The notes below the pieces were generated by a model. It was not told where the DNA came from. It did not search any database and saw only the letters and a list, made by a program, of their open reading frames with translations. This document shows positions 46,182 through 55,142 of a stretch of DNA of 64,000 bases, piece after piece. The stretch comes from Lysobacter stagni (GTDB taxonomy: Bacteria > Pseudomonadota > Gammaproteobacteria > Xanthomonadales > Xanthomonadaceae). Location: assembly GCF_030053425.1 (NCBI RefSeq), contig NZ_JASGBI010000001.1, forward strand, positions 3,480,001-3,544,000. The letters run 5' to 3'. Every line of letters begins with the position of its first letter. Within the stretch, counting starts at the first letter, position 1. A program made the position numbers and the translations under genes.

Positions 46182-46293
46182 CCGTACGGTGTACTGGGTC
46201 CGAGACCCGCACCATACGAGAGCGCGCCCGCGGCGCGCAATGCATCCTTTCGCGGGATGGCGCCCGCCCTTGCCGCGACCGCGTCAGCCGCCT

Positions 46294-47301
46294 TCAGTCA
46301 CGCGCATGAAGAACGATTTCATGTTCGCCGGTGCGCTCGGCGCGCAACGGCCAGCCGCGTTCCAGGACCGCGACCAGCGCATCCTGGTCGCCCGCGTGGA
46401 ACACGCCACTCACCCGCAGCGAACCCAGCGCCGCATCGGCCAGGCGGATCTGGCGCGGGGAATAGCGGTTCATCTCCGCCACCAGTTCGTCCAGGCGGCG
46501 CTGCCTGAAGACCAGGTCGCCTTGCGGCCAGGCGCGGGCCATCGCCACGTCGAGCGGCGCCCGTTCGCCGATGCGCCCGTCGGCCTGCACGGTCACCTGC
46601 TCGCCCGGTGCGAGCGTGCTGCGCTGCACCGCACCGCCCGCGCGGGAGGACACGTCGACACGGCCTTCCAGCAGCCCGACGTTGACCACTTCGCCCATGC
46701 GGCTGACCTGGAACGTGGTGCCGATGTCACGCACCGTGCTGACCCCGGCCTTCACCAGGAAGGGGCGGCGTGCGTCTTCGCCGACGTCGAACTGCGCGCG
46801 TCCGCGCCGCAGTTCGACGACGCGTTCGCGGCCATCGAAACGGGTCGTGAGCGTGGAGGCGGTGTCCAGTCGCATCACCGTGCCGTCGGCCAGGGTCACA
46901 TCACGCTGTTCGCCCAGCGCGGTCGCGAAATGCTGGATCTGCGCCGGCGCTTCGTGCTGGCCCCAGGGCAACACCATCGCCACCGCGACGACCGCAACGA
47001 CCGCAGCCGCGGCGGCGGCAGACCACCACGCGCGCGCATGGCGAACCGGTGCGGGAGCAGGTGAGGATGCAGGTGCGCGGCGCGCGGCGCGGCCGGCGGC
47101 GCGCAGCAGCTCGTCCGAACGCAGCTCGGCAGCCAGTGCGTGCACACGCTCGACCTCGACGAACGCTTCCACGTTCCGCGGCGACTGCGCCAGCCAATCC
47201 TCGAACGCGGCGCGCTCGGCCGCACTGCAATCGGGCGCCATCAACCGGGCCAACCAGTCCTCGGCAACGGTGTCTTCGGGTTGCATCGTCCTTGCGCTCA
47301 T
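46294..47301 (-). CDS. FecR-type anti-sigma factor
   Basis: A 335-residue inner-membrane signal transducer. Residues about 10-55 form the cytoplasmic DUF4880 sigma-binding domain (AEDWLARLMAPDCSAAERAAFEDWL). One membrane helix lies at 92-112, and the periplasmic FecR domain (about 125-220, ERDVTLADGTVMRLDTAST-like) would receive the signal from the receptor STN domain. A secretin-like short repeat ends the protein. The ATG at 47301 overlaps the sigma-factor stop (ATGA), so the two are made together. The longer frame upstream only shadows the sigma gene. Confidence 0.92.
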   Translation of the reverse strand: MSARTMQPEDTVAEDWLARLMAPDCSAAERAAFEDWLAQSPRNVEAFVEVERVHALAAELRSDELLRAAGRAARRAPASSPAPAPVRHARAWWSAAAAAAVVAVVAVAMVLPWGQHEAPAQIQHFATALGEQRDVTLADGTVMRLDTASTLTTRFDGRERVVELRRGRAQFDVGEDARRPFLVKAGVSTVRDIGTTFQVSRMGEVVNVGLLEGRVDVSSRAGGAVQRSTLAPGEQVTVQADGRIGERAPLDVAMARAWPQGDLVFRQRRLDELVAEMNRYSPRQIRLADAALGSLRVSGVFHAGDQDALVAVLERGWPLRAERTGEHEIVLHARD

Positions 47302-47894
47302 GACCGGTCCTCGCGGTCGACACCGCCCTGTTTCAGCCGGGCGCGCAGCATGGCCAGCGCCTTGCCGATGTGCTTCTCGACCGCCTTCACCGATATCCCG
47401 CAATGCTGCGCGATCTGCGTGTAACTCATGCCTTCGATGCGATTGAGCAGATAGACCTGGCGGCAGCGCTCCGGCAGCTGCAGGATCGCCGCGCGCACCA
47501 GGGCCAGTGCCTGTTCGTGCTCGATGCGTTGTTCGTGGGCCGGTTCCAGCGAGGCCAGGCCGATGAAGTCCTGGTCCAGGCTGACGTGCGCGAACACCTG
47601 CCGCGTCGTGTCGCGGCGTCCCCGGTCGTGGATGACGTTGATGGCGATGCGGTACATCAGCGGCCGCAGCTGTTCCGGTGGCTGCGCGCGATAGCGCATC
47701 AGGCGCACCATCGTTTCCTGCGCGATGTCCTGCGCATCGTCGTCACCGATCCGGCGACTGAGGAACGAGACCAGCAGCCCGCGGTGTTCACGCAGGAAGC
47801 GGTCGAAGCCGTCATCGCCATCGTTCCCGGGCGCGATGGCGTCTTCGTCGAATGAATCCGGAGGCTGGATGGCGGCCACCATGGCGGGCTTCAT
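47298..47894 (-). CDS. ECF sigma factor, FecI-like
   Basis: An RNA polymerase sigma-70 factor of the extracytoplasmic-function class. Region 2 is seen in LREHRGLLVSFLSRRIGDDDAQDIAQETMVRLM and region 4 in LPERCRQVYLLNRIEGMSYTQIAQHCGISVKAVEKHIGKAL. It should transcribe the receptor gene when released by FecR. The start is uncertain: the frame stays open to 48158, with ATGs at 47903 and 47894; I use 47894 (198 residues), closest to family length. Coding bias upstream of that point is not convincing. Confidence 0.88.
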   Translation of the reverse strand: MKPAMVAAIQPPDSFDEDAIAPGNDGDDGFDRFLREHRGLLVSFLSRRIGDDDAQDIAQETMVRLMRYRAQPPEQLRPLMYRIAINVIHDRGRRDTTRQVFAHVSLDQDFIGLASLEPAHEQRIEHEQALALVRAAILQLPERCRQVYLLNRIEGMSYTQIAQHCGISVKAVEKHIGKALAMLRARLKQGGVDREDRS

Positions 47895-48398
47895 CCGCAG
47901 CATCCCGCGGTGTTCCGGGGCGTTCCGGAGTACGAACGAAGGCTCGAACGCATGCAGGGCACCGGCGGTGGCGGGGGAGTCGTGGCGATCGTCCGACCCG
48001 TTGGCGGGGTCATCGTGTCGCGACTCAAAGTTGTAGCACGCGCGCAGGGCCACTGCAGATGCCTCGGCCGCCTCGAGGTCGCCCGGCTCCGCCAGGATCG
48101 CGTTGTGCATCCGTCCGTCCATGCCCAGATCAACGCAAGGTACTGCGGGCCACCCCACCCGCCGGACAGTGGCGGGCGTCGCAACCTTGCGCGCCGGCGC
48201 GAGGCTCGCGGCGGTTCAGCGCACGTCGCCGCGGCGGCGCGTTCGGGAGCGGGCGGCGTCCTGGCTTGCGCTTCCCGGCGCGGCGCGCACCGCCTGACGC
48301 CGTGAAGGCCGCGTCAGGATCCGCCGGTCGCCCGGCGCGGGGAGCCCTTCCCTTATCCCGTACAATTCCGCTGTTTGCCCCCATCCGACGAGGTTCCC
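47895..48398. other. Gap between fecI-like gene and pyrH
   Basis: About 500 bases without a supported gene, holding the divergent promoters. A TACAAT (48361-48366) lies 33 bases before the pyrH start and may be its -10 box, although I see no good -35. Open frames here lack ribosome-binding sites and homology. An extended N-terminus of the sigma factor could reach to 48158. Confidence 0.5.
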
Positions 48399-49121
48399 AT
48401 GTCCCAGCTCGCCTATCGCCGTGTCCTGCTCAAACTGTCCGGCGAGGCGCTGATGGGGGACGAGGACTACGGCATCGACCCGAAGATGATCTCGCGCCTG
48501 GCGCGCGAGGTGATCGAAGCCCAGCAGGCGGGCGCGGAAGTGGCGCTGGTCATCGGAGGCGGCAACATCTTCCGCGGCGCGGGCCTGGCCGCCGGCGGCA
48601 TGGACCGCGTCACCGGCGACCAGATGGGCATGCTTGCCACCGTCATCAATGCACTGGCGATGCAGGACGCGCTGGAGAAGCTCGGCGCCAAGTGCCGGGT
48701 GATGAGCGCGATCAAGATCAACGACGTGTGCGAGGACTACATCCGCCGCCGCGCGATCCGCCACCTGGAGAAAGGGCGCATCACCATCTTCGCCGCCGGC
48801 ACCGGCAATCCGTTCTTCACCACCGACTCCGGCGCGGCGCTGCGTGCGATCGAGATCGGCGCCGACCTGCTGCTCAAGGCGACCAAGGTCGACGGCGTGT
48901 ACGACAAGGATCCGAAGAAGCACAAGGACGCCGTGCGCTTCGAGAAGCTCAGCTACGACGAGGTCATCAGCCGCAACCTGCAGGTGATGGACACCGCCGC
49001 CTTCGCGCTGTGCCGCGACAGCGACCTGCCGCTGCGCATCTTCGACATGGGCCATCCGGGACAGCTGCTGAAGATCCTGCGCGGCGAGGAAATCGGCACG
49101 CTGGTACGGGGCCGCAGCTGA
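48399..49121 (+). CDS. pyrH: Uridylate kinase
   Basis: A 240-residue hexameric UMP kinase that phosphorylates UMP to UDP and feeds all pyrimidine nucleotides. It belongs to the amino-acid-kinase fold. [41 protein letters not shown] and VYDKDPKK are diagnostic. I use the ATG at 48399 (MSQLAYRRV) because GAGG lies five bases upstream and length then matches E. coli; the ATG at 48375 adds eight unconserved residues. Usually it directly follows tsf; here the fec-type cassette separates them. Confidence 0.97.
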   Translation: MSQLAYRRVLLKLSGEALMGDEDYGIDPKMISRLAREVIEAQQAGAEVALVIGGGNIFRGAGLAAGGMDRVTGDQMGMLATVINALAMQDALEKLGAKCRVMSAIKINDVCEDYIRRRAIRHLEKGRITIFAAGTGNPFFTTDSGAALRAIEIGADLLLKATKVDGVYDKDPKKHKDAVRFEKLSYDEVISRNLQVMDTAAFALCRDSDLPLRIFDMGHPGQLLKILRGEEIGTLVRGRS

Positions 49122-49235
49122 GCGCCGCCGCCCAGGTCTGACCGGAAGGGCCCGACGTCCGCAACGCGAACGTCGGGAACCGGGCTCATCCCGCTGTAAT
49201 AGAGTCCGCCGCACGCCCCGTGCCACCATTCGCGC

Positions 49236-50192
49236 ATGGGACACGGCCATCACGCTCACGACCACACCAGCTCGACGCGCGCGTTCGCCACCGTCACGCT
49301 GATCAACCTCGCCTACACGGTGCTGGAGACCGGCTACGGCTTCGCCACCAACTCGCTGGCGCTGTTGTCCGATGCCCTGCACAACTTCGGCGACGTGCTC
49401 GGCCTGGGCCTGGCGTGGGGCGCCGCCGTGCTGGCCAAACGCGCCCCGACCGACCGCCACACCTACGGGTGGCGTCGCGCCACGCTGCTCTCGCCGCTAG
49501 CCAACGCACTGCTGCTGGTGGCCTTCTCCGGCGCGCTGGCCTGGGAGGCCATGCGACGTTTCAATGCGCCACCGCAAATCCCGGCCCTGCCGGTAATGCT
49601 GGTGGCGGCGCTGGGCATCTTGGTGAACCTCGGCGCAGCATGGCTGGTGCGCGACGGCCATGAGCACGACCTCAACCGCCGCGGCGCGTTCCTGCATCTG
49701 ATCGCCGACGCCGCCGTGTCGCTGGCGGCGGTGCTGGCCGGCGTGGGCATGTGGTGGCTGGGCTGGGAATGGCTGGACCCGGCGATCGCGCTGTTGATCG
49801 GCGTGGTGGTGGCATTGGGCGCCTTCGGCCTGCTGCGCGATGCCTTCAACGCCGCGATGGACGCCGTGCCGCGCAGCATCGACGGTACGCAGGTCCACGA
49901 TTTCCTCGCCTCCCAGCCCGGCGTTACCGCGGTGCACCACGTCCACATCTGGTCGCTGGGCGCAGGCGAGATCGCGATGACCGCACACCTGGTGCGCCCG
50001 GACAGCCACGGCCACGATGCCTTCATCGACCGGCTCAACCACGAGCTCGATCACCGCTTCGGCATCAACCACCCCACCCTGCAGGTCGAGCAGGGCGGCG
50101 CCTGCGAGCACGACCGCCACGACCGGGCGCCGCACGGGGACACCCATCACCACGATCACGATCACCCGCAGGATCGCGACCACGCGCACTGA
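49236..50192 (+). CDS. Cation diffusion facilitator (CzcD/ZitB-type) efflux protein
   Basis: A 318-residue six-helix proton/metal antiporter exporting zinc, possibly also cobalt or cadmium. The transport-site HxxxD pairs are H49/D53 in [11 protein letters not shown] and H154/D158 in [10 protein letters not shown]. Histidine-rich ends (HGHHAHDH at 3-10 and [15 protein letters not shown] at the C-terminus) suit metal binding. The cytoplasmic domain includes [21 protein letters not shown]. Its position between pyrH and frr breaks a normally contiguous pair. No metal-sensor site is evident upstream. Confidence 0.94.
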   Translation: MGHGHHAHDHTSSTRAFATVTLINLAYTVLETGYGFATNSLALLSDALHNFGDVLGLGLAWGAAVLAKRAPTDRHTYGWRRATLLSPLANALLLVAFSGALAWEAMRRFNAPPQIPALPVMLVAALGILVNLGAAWLVRDGHEHDLNRRGAFLHLIADAAVSLAAVLAGVGMWWLGWEWLDPAIALLIGVVVALGAFGLLRDAFNAAMDAVPRSIDGTQVHDFLASQPGVTAVHHVHIWSLGAGEIAMTAHLVRPDSHGHDAFIDRLNHELDHRFGINHPTLQVEQGGACEHDRHDRAPHGDTHHHDHDHPQDRDHAH

Positions 50193-50272
50193 GCGCCGCC
50201 CGCGGGCGCGGGCCTGAACGACATTGCCCCGTCCCGGCCGCCCGCGGCGGGCGGGGATGCGCGGCCTGCCTA

Positions 50273-50278
50273 TATAAT
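50273..50278 (+). promoter_or_regulatory. -10 element upstream of frr
   Basis: A consensus TATAAT lies 33 bases before the frr start. No clear -35 box is seen at 16-18 bases. It suggests that frr and the genes after it are transcribed independently of the efflux gene. Confidence 0.5.
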
Positions 50279-50311
50279 CCCGCGATTACCGCAACAGGAC
50301 CGGAGCCGGCG

Positions 50312-50869
50312 ATGCTCAACGAGATCAAGAAAGACGCCCAGACCCGCATGGCCAAGAGCGTCGAAGCGTTTCGCCACGACCTGGTCAAGATCCGCACCGG
50401 GCGCGCCTCCACGGCGCTGGTCGACCACCTCAAGGTCAACTACTACGGTTCCGAGATGCCGCTGTCGCAGGTCGCCTCGGTCGCCATCTCCGACGCACGT
50501 TCGCTGACGATCACCCCGTGGGAGAAGCAGATGGTCGCCGCCGTCGAGAAGGCGATCCTCGCCTCCGACCTGGGCCTGACCCCGAATACCGCCGGCACCG
50601 TGATCCGCCTCAACCTGCCGGCGCTGACCGAGGAACGCCGCCGCGAGCTGTCCAAGCTCGTGCACTCCGAAAGCGAGAACGCCAAGGTCGCTGTGCGCAA
50701 CATCCGCCGCGACGCGAACCACCAGATCAAGGAACTGCTCAAGGAAAAGCAGATCACCGAAGACGACGCCAGCCGCACAGAGACCGAGATCCAGAAGATC
50801 ACGGATTCGGCGATCAAGGACGTCGACGAGGTGGTCAAGGCGAAAGAGCAGGAACTCATGGCGGTTTGA
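50312..50869 (+). CDS. frr: Ribosome recycling factor
   Basis: A 185-residue factor that, with EF-G, splits post-termination ribosomes. [50 protein letters not shown] and [21 protein letters not shown] follow the family throughout. Length equals that of E. coli RRF. Although the frame is open far upstream, the ATG at 50312 matches the conserved N-terminus. uppS follows 19 bases later. Confidence 0.98.
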   Translation: MLNEIKKDAQTRMAKSVEAFRHDLVKIRTGRASTALVDHLKVNYYGSEMPLSQVASVAISDARSLTITPWEKQMVAAVEKAILASDLGLTPNTAGTVIRLNLPALTEERRRELSKLVHSESENAKVAVRNIRRDANHQIKELLKEKQITEDDASRTETEIQKITDSAIKDVDEVVKAKEQELMAV

Positions 50870-50888
50870 CGGGTCTGTTCGTCCCGTC

Positions 50889-51653
50889 ATGTCGTCCGAA
50901 TCCGCCCCCGAGATCCGCGTCCCGCGCCATCTTGCCGTCATCATGGACGGCAACGGCCGCTGGGCGGAGCGTCGCCGGCGCCCGCGCGCCATCGGCCATC
51001 GCGCCGGCGCGCGTGCGGTCAACGTGTGCATCGACTTCTGCCTGGATCGTGGCATCGAGGCGCTGACCCTGTTCGCGTTTTCCAGCGAGAACTGGGGCCG
51101 CCCCGAGGACGAGGTGGGCGCGCTGATGAAGCTCTTCCTCGGCGCGCTGGAGCGCGAGGTCGACGAACTCGAACGTCGCGGCGTGCGCATCCGTTTCATC
51201 GGCGAGCGCGAACGCTTCAACACCGCGATCCGCGCGCAGATGCAGTCCGCCGAGGACCGCACCCGCGCCAACACCCGCCTCCACCTCACCATCGCCGCCA
51301 GCTACGGCGGCCGCTGGGACATCGCCCAGGCAGCGCGTTCGCTGGCGCAGGACGTTGCCGCCGGCCATCTGGACCCGGACGAGATCGACGAACGCGCCCT
51401 GGGTTCCCGCATCTGTCTGGCCGACCTGCCCGCGCCGGATCTGTTCATCCGCACCGGCGGCGAAACCCGCATCAGCAACTTCCTGCTGTGGCAGCTGGCC
51501 TACACGGAACTGTGGTTCACGGACCTGTTGTGGCCCGAACTGGATGCCGCCACACTGCAGCGCGCCCTGGACGACTATGCCGGCCGGCAGCGCCGTTTTG
51601 GCCTGACCGGTGCCCAGGTGACGCAGGCCCCGACCCACGAGACCTCTGAATGA
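50889..51653 (+). CDS. uppS: Undecaprenyl diphosphate synthase
   Basis: A 254-residue cis-prenyltransferase that builds the C55 lipid carrier for peptidoglycan and O-antigen. The catalytic aspartate is D20 in HLAVIMDGNGRWAERR; FAFSSENWGRP and DLFIRTGGETRISNFLLWQ are the other core motifs. It overlaps cdsA by four bases (ATGA), so both are translationally linked. Confidence 0.97.
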   Translation: MSSESAPEIRVPRHLAVIMDGNGRWAERRRRPRAIGHRAGARAVNVCIDFCLDRGIEALTLFAFSSENWGRPEDEVGALMKLFLGALEREVDELERRGVRIRFIGERERFNTAIRAQMQSAEDRTRANTRLHLTIAASYGGRWDIAQAARSLAQDVAAGHLDPDEIDERALGSRICLADLPAPDLFIRTGGETRISNFLLWQLAYTELWFTDLLWPELDAATLQRALDDYAGRQRRFGLTGAQVTQAPTHETSE

Positions 51654-52501
51654 CCCGAACCCGCCTGCTCGCCGCGCTGGTGATGGCGCCGCTCGCGATC
51701 GCCGCGATCCTGCTGCTGCCCACGCCGTGGATGGTGGCCCTGGCCGCGGTCGTGTTCCTGGCTGGCTTGTGGGAGTGGTTCGACCTGGCCGACATCGAGG
51801 ACACGCTGGCGCGCTCGGTGCTGCTGGTGGCGCATCTGGCGGTCATGGTCGCGCTGGTCTGGGCGTCGCGTTCGAGCAGCGGTTACAGCATGGTGCTGTT
51901 CCAGCTGGCCGTGGTCATCGGCGTGGTGTGGTGGCTGCTGGCACTGTTCTGGTTGGGTCGCTATGAGTTCGCCAGCGACCACGACACCCACGCACGCGTC
52001 TTCAAGCTTGCCGCGGGTGCGCTGAGCGTGATCCCGGCGTGGTGCGCGCTGGCCTGGATCCATGCCAGCCAGCCCGCCGGCCACCGCTGGCTGCTGACCG
52101 CGCTGGCCATCGTCTGGGCCGCCGACAGCGGCGCCTACTTCGCCGGTCGCAAGCTCGGCGGACGCATCTTCGGTGCGCGCCGGCTGGCGCCGCGCATCAG
52201 CCCCAACAAGACGCTCGAAGGCCTCGCCGGCGGCGTGGTCGCGGGCGTGGTCGTGGGCATCGCCTTCGCCCTCTTCGCCGGTGCCACGCCAGGGCAGCTG
52301 CCCGCGGTGGCGCTGGTCGCCCTGGTGGCGGTGCTGTTCTCGGTGGTCGGCGATCTGTTCGAGAGCCTGCTCAAGCGCCATGCCGGGGTGAAGGATTCGG
52401 GCAATCTCATCCCGGGTCACGGCGGCATCCTGGACCGCGTGGATGGCGTGCTCGCCGCACTGCCGGTGTTCGCGCTGGGCAAGGCGGTATTGGGCTTCTG
52501 A
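51650..52501 (+). CDS. cdsA: Phosphatidate cytidylyltransferase
   Basis: A 283-residue multi-helix membrane enzyme making CDP-diacylglycerol from phosphatidate and CTP, the branch point of phospholipid synthesis. The family signature runs [20 protein letters not shown] followed by [23 protein letters not shown] and [13 protein letters not shown] are also characteristic. About eight hydrophobic segments are visible. dxr starts two bases after the stop. Confidence 0.96.
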   Translation: MTRTRLLAALVMAPLAIAAILLLPTPWMVALAAVVFLAGLWEWFDLADIEDTLARSVLLVAHLAVMVALVWASRSSSGYSMVLFQLAVVIGVVWWLLALFWLGRYEFASDHDTHARVFKLAAGALSVIPAWCALAWIHASQPAGHRWLLTALAIVWAADSGAYFAGRKLGGRIFGARRLAPRISPNKTLEGLAGGVVAGVVVGIAFALFAGATPGQLPAVALVALVAVLFSVVGDLFESLLKRHAGVKDSGNLIPGHGGILDRVDGVLAALPVFALGKAVLGF

Positions 52502-52503
52502 GC

Positions 52504-53670
52504 ATGCGTCGCGTTGCCGTACTGGGAGCTACAGGTTCGATCGGCGCATCCGCGCTGGACGTCATCGCGCGCCATCCCGATCGCCTGCGCGCCTGCGTGC
52601 TGGCCGCGGGCAGCAACGTGGCCGCGCTGCTCGAACTGTGCCGGCGCCATGTGCCCGAACATGCCGTGATCGCCGATGCCGCGGGCTTCGTCGCGCTGCG
52701 CGACGGCCTGCGCGAATCAGGACTGGCCACGCAGGCGCATTGCGGCGAAGAAGCCCTGGACGCACTGGTGTCCGGCGACGCCTGCGACACCGTGGTGGCC
52801 GCGATCGTCGGCGCCGCGGGTCTGTCCTCCACGCTGGCCGCCGCACATGCGGGCAAGCGCATCCTGCTGGCCAACAAGGAATCGCTGGTGCTCGCCGGCG
52901 AACTGCTGATGCAGGCCGCACACGCCGGCGGCGCGACCATCGTGCCCGTCGACAGCGAGCACAACGCCATCTTCCAGTGCCTGCCGGACGCGCATGCGCA
53001 TGCCGGCCTCAAGCGCATTCTCCTCACCGCCTCAGGCGGCCCGTTCCGCGGCCGCCGTCGCGAGGAGCTGGGCGCCGTCACGCCCGAGCAGGCCGTCGCG
53101 CACCCGAAGTGGTCGATGGGGCCGAAGATCTCGGTCGACTCGGCCACGCTGATGAATAAAGGCCTGGAGGTCATCGAGGCCCATCACCTGTTCGGCGTGG
53201 ACGGCGACCGCATCCAGGTGCTGGTGCACCCGCAGAGCCTGGTGCACTCGCTGGTCGAATTCATCGATGGCTCCACCCTCGCCCAGCTGGGCCTGCCCGA
53301 CATGCGCACGGCGCTGGCGGTGGGCTTCGGCTGGCCCGAACGGATGGCCTCCGGCGTGGCCGGGCTGGACATGCTGACCCACGGCCGCCTGGACTTCGAG
53401 CCGCCGGACCTGGAGGCCTTTCCGTGCCTGCGACTGGCCTTCGAGGCGCTGGCCGCCGGCGGAACCGCACCGGCGGTGCTGAATGCCGCCAACGAGGTCG
53501 CGGTTTCAGCCTTTCTTCAGCGCCGTATCGGTTTCCTAGCGATACCCGCGCTGGTCGAGGACACCCTCGCCGCGCTCCCCTCCACCCCGGCGACGTCGCT
53601 GGCGGCCCTGCGAGACGCCGATACCCGGGCGCGTCGCCATGCCGACCAGAGCGTCGCTGCCCGCGCATGA
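52504..53670 (+). CDS. dxr: 1-deoxy-D-xylulose 5-phosphate reductoisomerase
   Basis: A 388-residue enzyme of the MEP isoprenoid pathway that converts DXP to methylerythritol phosphate, the target of fosmidomycin. The NADPH loop is [13 protein letters not shown] (8-20). Metal and substrate residues lie in [18 protein letters not shown] and [23 protein letters not shown]. Products lead to the undecaprenyl precursor used by UppS. The ATG at 52504 is fixed by the NADPH motif; the upstream open frame is a shadow of cdsA. Confidence 0.97.
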   Translation: MRRVAVLGATGSIGASALDVIARHPDRLRACVLAAGSNVAALLELCRRHVPEHAVIADAAGFVALRDGLRESGLATQAHCGEEALDALVSGDACDTVVAAIVGAAGLSSTLAAAHAGKRILLANKESLVLAGELLMQAAHAGGATIVPVDSEHNAIFQCLPDAHAHAGLKRILLTASGGPFRGRRREELGAVTPEQAVAHPKWSMGPKISVDSATLMNKGLEVIEAHHLFGVDGDRIQVLVHPQSLVHSLVEFIDGSTLAQLGLPDMRTALAVGFGWPERMASGVAGLDMLTHGRLDFEPPDLEAFPCLRLAFEALAAGGTAPAVLNAANEVAVSAFLQRRIGFLAIPALVEDTLAALPSTPATSLAALRDADTRARRHADQSVAARA

Positions 53671-53694
53671 TCTCCGCCCAGAGCCAACATCGTC

Positions 53695-55056
53695 ATGAGT
53701 GAGTTCATCGGCTCAATCTGGTGGCTGATCGTCGCCCTCGGCGTGCTGGTCACCTTCCACGAGTTCGGCCACTACTGGGTCGCCCGCCGTTGCGGCGTCA
53801 AGGTGCTGCGCTTCTCGGTCGGCTTCGGCCGGCCGCTGTGGATGCGCCGCGGCAAGGACGGCACCGAATACGTCATCGCCGCGATCCCGCTGGGCGGCTA
53901 CGTCAAGATGCTCGACGAGCGCGAAGGCACCGTGCCGGCGAACCTGGTCGACCAGGCGTTCAACCGCCAGAGCGTGTGGAAGCGCATCGCGATCGTGATC
54001 GCCGGACCGCTGGCCAACCTCATCCTGTGCGTCGCGCTGTTCTGGACGATGTTCGTGGTCGGCCGCCCCGACTACGCGCCCGTCGTGGGCGAGGCGCAGG
54101 GCATCGCCGCCAGCGGCGGCCTGCATGCGGGCGATACCGTGCTCGCGGTGGACGACCGCCCCACGCCGACCTGGAGCGAGGTGCAGCTCGCGCTGATTCC
54201 GGCTGCGCTGGACCATGCCGACACGAAGGTGCGCGTGCGCACCGTGCTGGGCGACGAAGCCACGCGCACGCTCGCGCTGTCCAAGCTGCCCGATTCGTTC
54301 GACGAACGCCGCGCGGTCGAAGCCATCGGCATCACCCCGCGCCACCTGCTGATGCCCGCACTGATCGGACGCGTCCTGCCGGACACGCCGGCATGGGGCG
54401 TGCTGGCCGAAGGCGATCGCATCCTCGCCATCGACGGCGAACCGGTGACCTCCTTCGACGACATCCCCGCACTGGTACGCAAGCTCGGCGAACGCGGTGG
54501 CAGCGCGATGATCGAAGTGCAGCGCAAGGACGACCGCCTCGCGCTGGAGCTCGCGCCGCGCAGGATCAAGAAGCCCACCGGCGAAACGGACTGGGGACTG
54601 GGCATCGGCCCCGCGGTTCCGCAGGAGCCGGCCAAGGACGCCGTGCTGCGCTATGGCCCGGTGGCCGCCGTACCCGCCGCGGTGCGCGAGGGCGTGCACC
54701 AGGCCAACGAACTTTTCGCCATGATCGGCCGCGCTTTCAGCGGTCGCGTGTCGGTGCAGAACACCGTCGCCGGCCCGATCACCATCGCGCGCGCCGCCAA
54801 CATGTCGGCCCAGCACGGTGCCGGGTGGTTCCTGCAGTTGCTGGCGATGCTCTCGCTCAGCCTGGGCATCCTGAACCTGCTGCCGATCCCGATCTTGGAC
54901 GGCGGTCACCTGCTGTATTACCTTATCGAGCTGGTCAAAGGCAGCCCGGTCAGCGAACGCGCGATGGCGGCCGGGCAATACGTGGGCCTGGCACTGATCG
55001 CCGGTTTGATGGGCCTGGCGTTCTACAACGACATCATGAACAACCTGGTGCGCTGA
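53695..55056 (+). CDS. rseP: Site-2 protease RseP
   Basis: A 453-residue intramembrane zinc metalloprotease that cuts anti-sigma-E RseA and clears signal peptides. The zinc site is H22-E23-x-x-H26 in TFHEFGHYWVAR, with the third ligand D402 in NLLPIPILDGGH. Two PDZ domains lie in the periplasm (about 115-200 and 205-290). Four membrane helices are visible. It precedes bamA, as in most gammaproteobacteria, linking envelope stress to outer-membrane assembly. Confidence 0.97.
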   Translation: MSEFIGSIWWLIVALGVLVTFHEFGHYWVARRCGVKVLRFSVGFGRPLWMRRGKDGTEYVIAAIPLGGYVKMLDEREGTVPANLVDQAFNRQSVWKRIAIVIAGPLANLILCVALFWTMFVVGRPDYAPVVGEAQGIAASGGLHAGDTVLAVDDRPTPTWSEVQLALIPAALDHADTKVRVRTVLGDEATRTLALSKLPDSFDERRAVEAIGITPRHLLMPALIGRVLPDTPAWGVLAEGDRILAIDGEPVTSFDDIPALVRKLGERGGSAMIEVQRKDDRLALELAPRRIKKPTGETDWGLGIGPAVPQEPAKDAVLRYGPVAAVPAAVREGVHQANELFAMIGRAFSGRVSVQNTVAGPITIARAANMSAQHGAGWFLQLLAMLSLSLGILNLLPIPILDGGHLLYYLIELVKGSPVSERAMAAGQYVGLALIAGLMGLAFYNDIMNNLVR

Positions 55057-55142
55057 TGCCGGTTACCTGCTTGCGCCGACACGCCCCTGCCTCGAACCGA
55101 CGCCCGGCCCCGGGCCAACACGACCCTCAACCGGACGCACTA

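Noticed and set aside
47910..48305. 131-codon frame between fecI-like gene and pyrH
   Set aside because: No ribosome-binding site, no recognisable motif and typical shadow composition.
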